From Gammaproteobacteria bacterium (GTDB lineage Bacteria; Pseudomonadota; Gammaproteobacteria; Steroidobacterales; Woeseiaceae), in the NCBI GenBank assembly GCA_029881015.1, contig JAOUNK010000138.1:1-8502 (forward strand): 8,502 bases of DNA. The letters are read 5' to 3'. Shown one piece after another: positions 1-6,377 of the stretch (its first letter is position 1; every line of letters starts with the position of its first letter). The notes under the pieces were generated by a model. The model saw only the letters and a program-made list of their open reading frames with translations, did no database searches and was not told the origin of the DNA. A program made the translations under genes and the position numbers.

Positions 1-1741
1 GCTGCCCAACATTTACGGCAGCGTCGATGCTGTGCAGATCGCCGACAACAACGGTGTTGACTACGATGAGCCCCGGCTCGAAGAATTCGTACGCACCGTC
101 GAGAACGCCGGCGTAACGCCCGAAGCCGCCTACCTGCAGGACGGCCGTGCCGTATTGCGATTCAACACCACGGCCGAGCAGGAGCAAGCCAGCACGAGGC
201 TGCGTACCGCCTACGATCGTGAGGCCAATATCGCCGCGACGCTCGCGCCGAAGCTGCCGCGATGGGTGCGTGACCTTGGTCTCAAGCCCATGAGCCTGGG
301 TCTGGATCTGCGGGGCGGCGTCTATGTGCTGCTCGAAGTCGACATGCAAACGGCGATCGACAGCCGCATGGTGGGTTATCAGCAGAGTTTCGATGACCGG
401 CTGCGTGATGCGAAGATTCGTCGTCGCGTCGATCTGAACGGGCAAATCATCACGGTACGCGTCACGAGCGAGGAAGATCTGCAGGCCGCGCGCGATGTCA
501 TTCGTCGCACCGACCAGGACGTACTCATTTCCGAAGGTGCGGACGGCAGGTCCCTGATCGTGCGCATGAGCGAGGCGCAGATACAGGCCCGCCAGGACTT
601 CGCGATCGAGCAAAACATCACGACCTTGCGCAACCGCGTCAACGAACTGGGCGTGGCCGAGCCGCTGGTGCAGCGCCAGGGTGCCGACCGCATCGTTATC
701 CAGCTGCCGGGCGTTCAGGACCCCAACAAGATCAAGGGCATCCTTTCTGCAACGGCAACGATCGAGTTTCGCCTCGTCGACCAGTCGGGCAGCGAACCGG
801 GTTCTCGTCGCTACCAGGGGCGCGGCACCGAACCGCCGCAGATGCTCAAACGCAGCGTGATTGCCTCGGGCGACCAGATCATCGATGCCAGCGCCGGCTT
901 TGCCGAAGGTCAGCCGCAGGTCAATATCACGCTCGACTCGGCAGGTGGCGAGAACATGCTGCGCACGACGATGGAAAACGTCGGCAAGCCGATGTCGACG
1001 GTGTTCATCGAGACGACACGCGAGGCGATTCCCGGCCAGCCGGGCGAATTTCGCAAGGTTGTCCGGCAGGAAATTATCAGTACGGCGACGATCCAGGGCG
1101 TGTTCAAGGACAGGTTCAGGATCACCGGACTGTCGCCCGGCGAAGCGGCCGATCTGGCATTGCTCTTGCGCGCTGGCGCACTTGCAGCGCCGGTTTATAT
1201 CGTCGACGAGCGCACGGTCGGACCGACGCTCGGCCAGGACAACATCGATCGTGGCTTCAATGCGATCAAGATCGGCTTCCTCGCCGTCATCATCTTCATG
1301 GCGGTCTATTACCGTGGCTTCGGCCTGATCGCCAACGTCGCGTTGTTGTCGAACGTCGTCTTCATCGTGGCGATGTTGTCGATACTGGGTGCATCGCTGA
1401 CGTTGCCGGGTATCGCCGGTATCGTGCTCACGGTCGGTATGGCGGTTGACGCGAACGTCCTTATCTTCGAGCGCATACGCGAGGAGCTCACGGCCAAGGC
1501 GTCGCCGCAGACGGCGATCAACTCGGGCTATGAGAAGGCGTTGTCATCCATTACCGATGCCAACGTCACCACGCTCATCGCGGCGGTCGTGTTGTTCTCG
1601 CTGGGTACGGGGCCGATCAAGGGCTTCGCGATAACGCTGCTGCTCGGCATCATCACTTCCATGTTCACGGCGATCGTCGGCACCCGAACAATCGTCAACC
1701 TGGTATTCGGCGGGCGCAAGCTGCAGTCGTTGCCGGTCTAG
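1..1741 (+). CDS. secD: Protein translocase subunit SecD (5' partial)
   Basis: SecD is an RND-superfamily inner-membrane protein. With SecF it uses the proton gradient to pull secreted proteins through SecYEG on the periplasmic side. The reading frame is open from the window edge: the first full codon is at base 2 and reads LPNIYG, which matches E. coli SecD just after its first membrane helix. About 25 N-terminal residues, including that helix, are therefore outside the window, leaving 579 residues visible against about 615 for the E. coli protein. Seen in order: the LGLDLRGG motif (about nt 296-319), the periplasmic P1 domain with LRNRVNELGVAEP and QRQGADRIVIQLPG, and the LLLRAGALAAP and ERTVGPTLG motifs. 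A C-terminal block of about five hydrophobic helices follows (about nt 1260-1700) and contains PGIAGIVLTVGMAVDANVL with its conserved Asp. The stop is TAG at 1739-1741, and secF follows after 9 nt. Identity is very secure. Confidence 0.97.
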   Translation, partial: LPNIYGSVDAVQIADNNGVDYDEPRLEEFVRTVENAGVTPEAAYLQDGRAVLRFNTTAEQEQASTRLRTAYDREANIAATLAPKLPRWVRDLGLKPMSLGLDLRGGVYVLLEVDMQTAIDSRMVGYQQSFDDRLRDAKIRRRVDLNGQIITVRVTSEEDLQAARDVIRRTDQDVLISEGADGRSLIVRMSEAQIQARQDFAIEQNITTLRNRVNELGVAEPLVQRQGADRIVIQLPGVQDPNKIKGILSATATIEFRLVDQSGSEPGSRRYQGRGTEPPQMLKRSVIASGDQIIDASAGFAEGQPQVNITLDSAGGENMLRTTMENVGKPMSTVFIETTREAIPGQPGEFRKVVRQEIISTATIQGVFKDRFRITGLSPGEAADLALLLRAGALAAPVYIVDERTVGPTLGQDNIDRGFNAIKIGFLAVIIFMAVYYRGFGLIANVALLSNVVFIVAMLSILGASLTLPGIAGIVLTVGMAVDANVLIFERIREELTAKASPQTAINSGYEKALSSITDANVTTLIAAVVLFSLGTGPIKGFAITLLLGIITSMFTAIVGTRTIVNLVFGGRKLQSLPV

Positions 1742-1750
1742 GAAAGCACA

Positions 1751-2692
1751 ATGCGCATAATTAGCAAGACAACCAGCATCGATTTCCTGAGCCCGGCCCG
1801 GCGCAAAATAGCGCTGGTGGTGTCGGCGTTGTTCGTTGTCATATCGCTGGCATCGTTAGCCACACGTGGCCTGGATTTCGGCATCGACTTTACGGGCGGT
1901 ATCTTGCTCGAGGTTGGCTACGAGCAGGCGGCAGACGTCGAAGCGATTCGCAACGGCCTTGCCGATGCGGGATTCGTGGATGCGCAGGTACAGCTGTTCG
2001 GCCGCGATACAGACGTGCTCGTTCGCCTGCCGCCGCAGCCCGAAGAGAGTGCTTTGCAGGTTCGTGATCAACTTCAGGCGACGTTGGAGGCCAGCGGGCA
2101 AAAGATCGACCTGCGGCGCATGGAAACAGTAAGTGCCCAGGTAGGTAGCGAACTCGCCGAGCGAGGCGCGCTGGCGATGGTCGTGGCGCTGCTGCTGATC
2201 TTTGTTTACGTCATGATTCGCTTCCAGTGGAAGTTCTCGGCGGGCGCCGTCGCGGCCCTGGTCCATGACGCAATTGTCACCGTCGGGTTCTTCTCGATCT
2301 TCCAGCTGCCTTTCGATCTAACCGTAGTTGCGGCAGTGCTCGCCGTTATCGGTTATTCGCTCAACGATACCGTTGTTGCGTTCGATCGAATTCGAGAGAA
2401 CTTCTTCGCACTGCGCGGCGTGTCGGCGCAGGATGCGATGAACATATCGATCAACGAGATGCTCGCGCGAACCCTGATCACGGGTCTGACGACCCTGCTC
2501 GTGTTGGTTGCATTGCTGGTGTTGGGCGGCGAGTCGATCGCACCCTTCTCGATCGCGCTGATCGTCGGCATCGTCGTCGGCACGTACTCGTCAATCTACA
2601 CGGCGAGCGCCACGGCGCTGGCGTTGAACGTCAGCCCGCAGGACCTGATCGAACCGATCAAGGACCCGTCACTCATCGACGATCTCCCCTAA
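1751..2692 (+). CDS. secF: Protein translocase subunit SecF
   Basis: SecF is the partner of SecD in the SecDF(YajC) complex, which assists late steps of protein export. The 313 residues compare with 323 in E. coli. A first hydrophobic helix lies at about residues 20-38, followed by the SecF signature FGIDFTGG (43-50). A periplasmic domain runs to about 138, and five helices follow from about 140 to 293. Conserved motifs include the AAVLAVIGYSLNDTVVAFDR stretch (194-213) and RTLITGLTTLLVL (240-252). The ATG start is preceded by AGGA at 1740-1743, which overlaps the secD stop, so the pair is almost certainly co-transcribed and coupled. The TAA stop (2690-2692) runs into the left arm of a long inverted repeat that separates it from convergent suhB. 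Nothing in the protein is abnormal. Confidence 0.97.
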   Translation: MRIISKTTSIDFLSPARRKIALVVSALFVVISLASLATRGLDFGIDFTGGILLEVGYEQAADVEAIRNGLADAGFVDAQVQLFGRDTDVLVRLPPQPEESALQVRDQLQATLEASGQKIDLRRMETVSAQVGSELAERGALAMVVALLLIFVYVMIRFQWKFSAGAVAALVHDAIVTVGFFSIFQLPFDLTVVAAVLAVIGYSLNDTVVAFDRIRENFFALRGVSAQDAMNISINEMLARTLITGLTTLLVLVALLVLGGESIAPFSIALIVGIVVGTYSSIYTASATALALNVSPQDLIEPIKDPSLIDDLP

Positions 2693-2774
2693 TAGGGTAC
2701 CGGACACCGTATTTCTTGAGTATTGGGTCCCACCGATCCCTTGAGACGGCAAATACGGTGTCCGGTACCCTATT
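2691..2774. repeat. 24-bp perfect inverted repeat between convergent secF and suhB (REP-pair or terminator-like)
   Basis: The arms 2691-2714 and 2751-2774 are exact reverse complements over 24 bp, with a 36-nt spacer (2715-2750). The left arm begins AATAGGGTACCGGACACC. The left arm contains the last two bases of the secF stop codon; the right arm contains the suhB stop codon and two bases of its final Lys codon. Each arm is itself an imperfect palindrome: in 2692-2712, 7 of 10 base pairs match. Read as RNA from the minus strand, two of the three mismatches become G-U pairs. Two head-to-head palindromes of this kind resemble REP/BIME elements. Either strand's transcript could form a very stable stem, so a bidirectional terminator or mRNA-end stabiliser is likely. 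No U-run follows the stem. The spacer also holds the direct repeat CTTGAG (2715-2720 and 2740-2745). The repeat is directly visible; its function and family are inferred. Confidence 0.85.
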
Positions 2775-3573
2775 TCGACGCGAGGATCGCCTTGATCTCG
2801 CGTGCGCAGAGTTTCGCGAGGCCTGAGTAGATTTTTGGCGTGCCGCAGAGGATGTGGCCTGACTCCATGTATTTTTCGCTGCCGTCGAGGCCGCTGACAA
2901 TGCCACCGGCTTCCCGGATAATGAGCGACCCGGCCGCGATATCCCAGGGCTTCAATCCGTACTCCCAGAACCCATCTAGGCGCCCCGCGGCGACGTAGCA
3001 CAGGTCGAGGGCGGCGGCTCCGGGGCGGCGAACGCCTGCGGTGTTCTTCACAACCTTGCCCAGCATCTCGAGGTAGGGCGTGATGTCCGCGTCGCCCTGG
3101 CGGAACGGGAATCCCGTGCCGATCAGCGCATAGTCCAGTTCTTTGCGGCCACTGACGCGAATCTTGCGGTCATTGAGCGTAGCGCCGTCGCCACGCGCAG
3201 CGGCAAACAGGTCCTGGCTGATCGGGTCGTAGACGGCCGCGGCCTCCATGCGACCCTTGATCTGAACGCCGACCGAGACGCAAAACTGCGGAAAACCATG
3301 CAGGAAGTTGGTGGTTCCGTCGAGCGGGTCGATGATCCAGACAGTATCGGATTCACCCTGCTGCCCGGATTCCTCGGCCAGTATTGCATGGTCGGGATAG
3401 TGGTTGCGGATGACCTCGATAACCGCTTCCTCGGCGGCACGGTCCGCGTCACTGACGTAATCGTTATGTCCCTTCTTCTCGACATTGAGCTTGTCGAGCT
3501 TGTTGAGATGCCTGATCAGTATGGCGCCTCCACGGCGCGCTGCCATCACGGCCACATTCTGTAATGCGTGCAT
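2770..3573 (-). CDS. suhB: Inositol-1-monophosphatase family protein SuhB
   Basis: This is a Mg2+-dependent phosphatase of the inositol monophosphatase family. In E. coli, SuhB also acts as an RNA polymerase/NusA-associated factor in rRNA antitermination. The 267 residues match the family length. Metal and catalytic residues are present: AEES with Glu67-Glu68, the signature IDPLDGTTNF (81-90) with Asp82 and Asp85, and PWDIAAG (209-215) with Asp211. The N-terminus MHALQNVAVMAARRGG aligns with E. coli SuhB, which supports the ATG at 3571-3573. A GGA lies about 9 nt upstream as a weak ribosome site. The gene converges on secF and diverges from trmJ; divergence from trmJ is also the E. coli arrangement. 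Which role dominates here (phosphatase or transcription factor) cannot be told from the sequence. Confidence 0.95.
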   Translation of the reverse strand: MHALQNVAVMAARRGGAILIRHLNKLDKLNVEKKGHNDYVSDADRAAEEAVIEVIRNHYPDHAILAEESGQQGESDTVWIIDPLDGTTNFLHGFPQFCVSVGVQIKGRMEAAAVYDPISQDLFAAARGDGATLNDRKIRVSGRKELDYALIGTGFPFRQGDADITPYLEMLGKVVKNTAGVRRPGAAALDLCYVAAGRLDGFWEYGLKPWDIAAGSLIIREAGGIVSGLDGSEKYMESGHILCGTPKIYSGLAKLCAREIKAILASK

Positions 3574-3606
3574 GAAACGATTCCGTCAATGTAAAAGAGC
3601 TGCGCG

Positions 3607-3621
3607 CCCGGTGTGTCCGGG
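3607..3621. other. Small GC-rich hairpin in the suhB/trmJ divergent region
   Basis: CCCGG (3607-3611) and CCGGG (3617-3621) pair around the loop TGTGT, a 5-bp stem within the 109-nt intergenic region. It would lie in the suhB 5' leader, or upstream of the trmJ promoter. It could be chance in GC-rich DNA; no role is assigned. Confidence 0.35.
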
Positions 3622-3633
3622 CCGCGGGGGCGG

Positions 3634-3639
3634 TAGAAT
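3634..3639 (+). promoter_or_regulatory. Possible -10 element for the trmJ-iscS-iscA operon
   Basis: TAGAAT at 3634-3639 matches the sigma-70 -10 consensus at 5 of 6 positions and lies 43 nt before the trmJ start codon, in the only non-coding DNA upstream of the operon. No convincing -35 hexamer lies 16-18 nt upstream; that position reads GTGTGT or TGTGTC. The promoter may therefore be weak or need an activator. No IscR-type site was recognised. This rests on position and one hexamer only. Confidence 0.3.
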
Positions 3640-3682
3640 ACCCGACTTTGTATACGGTGTCCCACAGCAATGTCCCTTGTCA

Positions 3683-4396
3683 ATGAGCATTAGAATTGTC
3701 CTCGTCGGAACCACGCACCCTGGAAATATCGGGGCTGCCGCCCGCGCCATGAAGAACATGGGGCTCCGCGACCTTGCGCTCGTCAACCCGAAGCATTTTC
3801 CGCATGACGAGGCGACGGCGCGTGCCTCGGGGGCTGCGGACGTCCTCGACAACGCGCTGGTTGTGGATTCGCTGGCGGATGCCCTGGCGGACTGCGTCTA
3901 CGTGGCCGGCGCCAGCGCGCGCTCACGCACCATTAACTGGCCGAGTATGGGTCCGCGCGACTGTGCGGAACGCATGATCCTGGAAAGCGCCAACGGCATG
4001 GTCGCGGCGGTGTTCGGGCCCGAAAAGACCGGACTGCACAATGACGACCTGGATCTTTGTCATACCCTGCTTACGATCCCGACAGACCCGGGCTTCAGTT
4101 CACTGAACCTGGCGATGGCCGTGCAGGTCCTGACCTACGAGCTGCGCGTCGCCGGCATGCTGGACGCCGGCCCGAGCTTCGATGCCGAGGCACCGCCTGC
4201 GACCGGCGAGGAGATGGAGCACTTCTACACGCATCTTGAAAACGTGCTCACGAAGATCGAATTCCTCGACCCGGCGAATCCGCGGCACCTGATGCGCCGC
4301 ATGCGACGCCTTTTTATTCGCGCCCGGCCTGACAAGAACGAGGTCAACATTCTGCGCGGCATCCTCTCCGCCATCGACAGGATGGGCAAGGACTGA
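3683..4396 (+). CDS. trmJ: tRNA (cytidine/uridine-2'-O-)-methyltransferase TrmJ
   Basis: TrmJ is a SPOUT-class methyltransferase that uses S-adenosylmethionine to methylate the 2'-hydroxyl of tRNA position 32. All three SPOUT motifs are clear: TTHPGNIGAAARAMKNMG (10-27), VFGPEKTGLHNDDL (110-123) and IPTDPGFSSLNLAMAVQV (132-149). The C-terminal extension, with RRMRRLFIRARPDKNEVNILRGILS (205-229), is typical of TrmJ. I start at ATG 3683, giving 237 residues beginning MSIRIVLV, because that matches E. coli TrmJ (about 246 residues). The frame is open further upstream, but those codons overlap suhB on the other strand and do not resemble TrmJ. No strong ribosome site precedes the ATG; TTG at 3677 is a weaker alternative. 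Only 1 nt separates its stop from the iscS start, so it probably heads the iscS-iscU-like-iscA operon. Confidence 0.95.
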   Translation: MSIRIVLVGTTHPGNIGAAARAMKNMGLRDLALVNPKHFPHDEATARASGAADVLDNALVVDSLADALADCVYVAGASARSRTINWPSMGPRDCAERMILESANGMVAAVFGPEKTGLHNDDLDLCHTLLTIPTDPGFSSLNLAMAVQVLTYELRVAGMLDAGPSFDAEAPPATGEEMEHFYTHLENVLTKIEFLDPANPRHLMRRMRRLFIRARPDKNEVNILRGILSAIDRMGKD

Positions 4397-4397
4397 C

Positions 4398-5558
4398 ATG
4401 CCCGGGAAGATGATCTATCTCGACTACGCGGCGTCGACGCCTGTCGACTCCCGCGTGCTGGATCGCATGCGCGAAGTCGCCGAGCTCAATTGTGCGAATC
4501 CTTCGTCCACCCATGCGGCCGGCCGCGAAGCACAGGCGATCATCGCCGAAGCTGCGGCGCAGCTCGCGGAACTTTTGAATGTAAGCCCTGGCTCCCTGAT
4601 CTGGACCTCCGGCGCAACGGAATCGGACAACCTGGCGATTGCCGGCGGCGCCCGCCACCGGACACATCGCGGCAAGCACCTCGTCACGATGAAAACCGAG
4701 CACAAGGCAGTAACCGATGTGTTCGAGGCGTTGGCAAAGGAAGGCTTTGACGTCACCTGGGTCGATGCCGGTGCGGACGGCCTCCTGTGCCCCGATTCGT
4801 TCGCCGCCGCGCTGCGCGACGACACGCAGTTCGCGTCGATCATGTACGTCAACAACGAAACGGGCGTTATCCAGGACATCGAGGCACTGGGCACGATTTG
4901 CCGTGAACGCGACGTGTTGTTTCACGTGGATGCTGCCCAGGCCGTTGGCAAATTGCCGATCGATCTCGGCAACCTGCCTGTCGATCTGCTGTCGCTGACA
5001 GGCCACAAGTTCTACGGTCCGAAGGGCATTGGCGCCTTGTATATCGCTGACCGTGCGGGCTGCCATGTGGAACCAATCCTGTATGGCGGCGGGCAGCAGC
5101 GGAGCATTCGTCCCGGGACCCTGCCGACCGACCTGATCGCCGGGCTCGGCATGGCCGCAGCCGTCGCCGCGACCCGTATCGAGCCCGATCTCGCACACCT
5201 GCGGGCGCTGCGACAGTTGCTCTGGGAGGGGATACGGTGCGTCGACGGCATTCGCCTCAACGGCGATCCAGGCGGCTTCCCCGGCATCCTGAACGTGAGT
5301 GTCGAGGACATCGATGGCGAGAGCCTGTTACTGGCGCTGGAGCCGCTCCTGGTCGCCACGGGGAGCGCCTGCAACTCCAAGACCGGGGAACCATCTTACG
5401 TCCTGCGCGCGCTGGGGCTTGGCGACGACCAGGCGCAGAGCGCGATTCGCTTCAGCCTTGGACGTCCCACAACCCGTGATGAGGTCGAGTTCGCTGCCGC
5501 GCGCTACCGCGACGCTGTCGCTCATCTGCGCAAACTCGCACCGGACCGGGCGGCGTGA
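4398..5558 (+). CDS. iscS: IscS-type cysteine desulfurase, C-terminal tail missing
   Basis: This is a PLP-dependent enzyme that takes sulfur from cysteine, forms a persulfide on its own cysteine, and passes it to acceptors in Fe-S cluster or thiolated-tRNA synthesis. It has 386 residues against 404 in E. coli IscS. Visible: YLDYAASTPVD (7-17), SGATESDNLA (71-80), TEHK with His102 stacking on PLP, HVDAAQ with Asp178 and Gln181, and GHKFYGPKG with the PLP-binding Lys204. The active-site loop GSACNS carries Cys325, and EPSYVLRALG and IRFSLGRPTT follow. Every catalytic residue is present. The protein ends about 5 residues after the LRKLAP segment (equivalent to E. coli LRDLSP). It therefore lacks the roughly 17-residue tail that takes part in IscU docking in E. 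coli. AAGGA at 4388-4392 supports the ATG at 4398. The gene lies 1 nt after trmJ and overlaps the next gene by 4 nt. No iscR precedes it. Confidence 0.92.
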   Translation: MPGKMIYLDYAASTPVDSRVLDRMREVAELNCANPSSTHAAGREAQAIIAEAAAQLAELLNVSPGSLIWTSGATESDNLAIAGGARHRTHRGKHLVTMKTEHKAVTDVFEALAKEGFDVTWVDAGADGLLCPDSFAAALRDDTQFASIMYVNNETGVIQDIEALGTICRERDVLFHVDAAQAVGKLPIDLGNLPVDLLSLTGHKFYGPKGIGALYIADRAGCHVEPILYGGGQQRSIRPGTLPTDLIAGLGMAAAVAATRIEPDLAHLRALRQLLWEGIRCVDGIRLNGDPGGFPGILNVSVEDIDGESLLLALEPLLVATGSACNSKTGEPSYVLRALGLGDDQAQSAIRFSLGRPTTRDEVEFAAARYRDAVAHLRKLAPDRAA

Positions 5559-5914
5559 GCGCCGATCCCTACAACAGAAAGGTTCGCGACTCCTTCGCCG
5601 CGCCGCCGCATGCCGGCGAGCTGGCCGGCGGCATTGACGCGCGGGTAGACGCCGGGGACCTGCGCGTGGAATTCGCGGCGACGCTTGAAGATGGCCGGAT
5701 TGCCGCCCTGCGTTTCCGGGCCCGGGGATGCCCGCACGTGATTGCTGCTGCGGAGTGGGTCTGCGATTACTACGAAGGCAAACCGGCCGAGGCTCTTGAA
5801 GTCTTCCCGATTGCCCGGATTATGGAGGATCTGGCTGTACCTACCGAGAAGACCGGTCGTATACTCGTGCTTGAGGACGCGATCCAGTCGCTTGGGCGCC
5901 GTCTGAAACACTGA
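5555..5914 (+). CDS. Degenerate IscU/NifU-N-like protein lacking most cluster ligands
   Basis: This 119-residue protein has the IscU fold signature. The start YNRKVRDSF corresponds to IscU YSEKVIDHY, RFRARGC (53-59) to RFKTYGC, and RILVLEDAI (102-110) to the SILAEDAI region. E. coli IscU ligands are Cys37, Cys63 and Cys106, with Asp39 and His105 nearby. Aligned without gaps, the equivalents here are Ala33, Cys59 and Arg102, with Asp35 kept and His replaced by Gly101. The HscA-binding LPPVK is VPTEK (95-99). Only Cys59 and Asp35 of the site remain, plus an unrelated Cys70. The start is GTG 5555, overlapping the iscS TGA by 4 nt, which implies translational coupling. The frame is intact and its base composition resembles its neighbours, so it does not look like a decaying pseudogene. 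It may be a modified sulfur acceptor, an adaptor for the desulfurase, or a structural relic; classical [2Fe-2S] scaffolding is unlikely. I leave the symbol empty for that reason. Confidence 0.85.
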   Translation: MSADPYNRKVRDSFAAPPHAGELAGGIDARVDAGDLRVEFAATLEDGRIAALRFRARGCPHVIAAAEWVCDYYEGKPAEALEVFPIARIMEDLAVPTEKTGRILVLEDAIQSLGRRLKH

Positions 5915-5927
5915 AAAAGGACCAGCA

Positions 5928-6251
5928 ATGGCAATTTCGCTTACCGAAGCGGCGGCAGATCGCGTCCGCAACTACCTTGAGAAACGCGAGAAAGGTCTCG
6001 GGTTGCGCCTCGGGGTCACCAAAACGGGTTGCTCCGGCTATTCCTACGTTATCAACTACGCCGAGGCGATTGATGACGACGACGTCATATTCGAGGACAA
6101 AGGCGTCAAGGTCGTTGTCGACCCGGAGGCGCTCAGCCTGATCGACGGGACCGAGGTCGATTTCGTCAAGAATGGCCTCAACGAGGCGTTCAGCTTCCGG
6201 AATCCCAACATCAAGGGCGAATGCGGCTGCGGCGAGAGCTTCAACGTCTAG
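5928..6251 (+). CDS. iscA: Iron-sulfur cluster assembly protein IscA
   Basis: IscA is an A-type carrier that binds iron or Fe-S clusters and hands them to apoproteins, notably [4Fe-4S] targets. The 107 residues equal the length of E. coli IscA, with near-identical motifs: LGLRLGVTKTGCSGYSY (24-40), FEDKGVKVVVD (55-65), DFVKNGLNEAFSF (78-90) and GECGCGES. The three functional cysteines Cys35, Cys99 and Cys101 are all present, in contrast to the degraded scaffold just upstream. AAGGA at 5917-5921, 6 nt before the ATG, gives a strong ribosome site. Thirteen nt separate it from the IscU-like gene, so it is probably the last gene of the trmJ-led operon. In standard isc operons hscB follows here; instead a 126-nt spacer leads straight to ndk. 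It could be called ErpA, but the sequence is closer to IscA. Confidence 0.95.
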   Translation: MAISLTEAAADRVRNYLEKREKGLGLRLGVTKTGCSGYSYVINYAEAIDDDDVIFEDKGVKVVVDPEALSLIDGTEVDFVKNGLNEAFSFRNPNIKGECGCGESFNV

Positions 6252-6272
6252 CCAGGACCCCCACAGCCCTTT

Positions 6273-6293
6273 CTACGGCGGCTATAGCCGTAG
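6273..6293. terminator. Hairpin between iscA and ndk, possible operon end
   Basis: CTACGGC (6273-6279) and GCCGTAG (6287-6293) form a perfect 7-bp stem around a 7-nt loop, starting 21 nt after the iscA stop. An alternative fold is the exact 12-bp palindrome CGGCTATAGCCG (6279-6290). The following bases are AT-rich but contain no run of T, so intrinsic termination may be weak. The element could instead be an operator or processing site ahead of ndk. The symmetry is seen; the role is inferred. Confidence 0.4.
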
Positions 6294-6299
6294 TAGAAT
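6294..6299 (+). promoter_or_regulatory. Possible -10 element for ndk
   Basis: TAGAAT occurs directly after the hairpin, 78 nt before the ndk start codon and inside an AT-rich patch (about 6292-6310). It is the same hexamer as the one proposed ahead of trmJ. The sequence 17 nt upstream (TTCTAC) is a poor -35. A promoter in this spacer is plausible because ndk has its own leader, but this exact site is only a candidate. Confidence 0.25.
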
Positions 6300-6377
6300 T
6301 AATAACTTATGTCTTCTCCGCGCCCGGCATGACGCCGCGTGCTCATCATCATCGTTTTGGATCTAAAGGATTTACTC

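Noticed and set aside
861..1328. 155-codon plus-strand frame inside secD
   Set aside because: It is very rich in Ser and Arg, which is typical of an out-of-frame reading, and it overlaps conserved SecD sequence.
3485..3682. 66-codon upstream extension of trmJ
   Set aside because: It overlaps suhB on the opposite strand and has no similarity to TrmJ N-termini. ATG 3683 gives the family length and N-terminal motif.
4344..5198. 284-codon open frame on the minus strand opposite iscS
   Set aside because: It lies wholly over trmJ/iscS, whose identities are certain. Its protein is rich in Arg, Gly and His without recognisable motifs, as expected for the antisense of GC-rich coding DNA.
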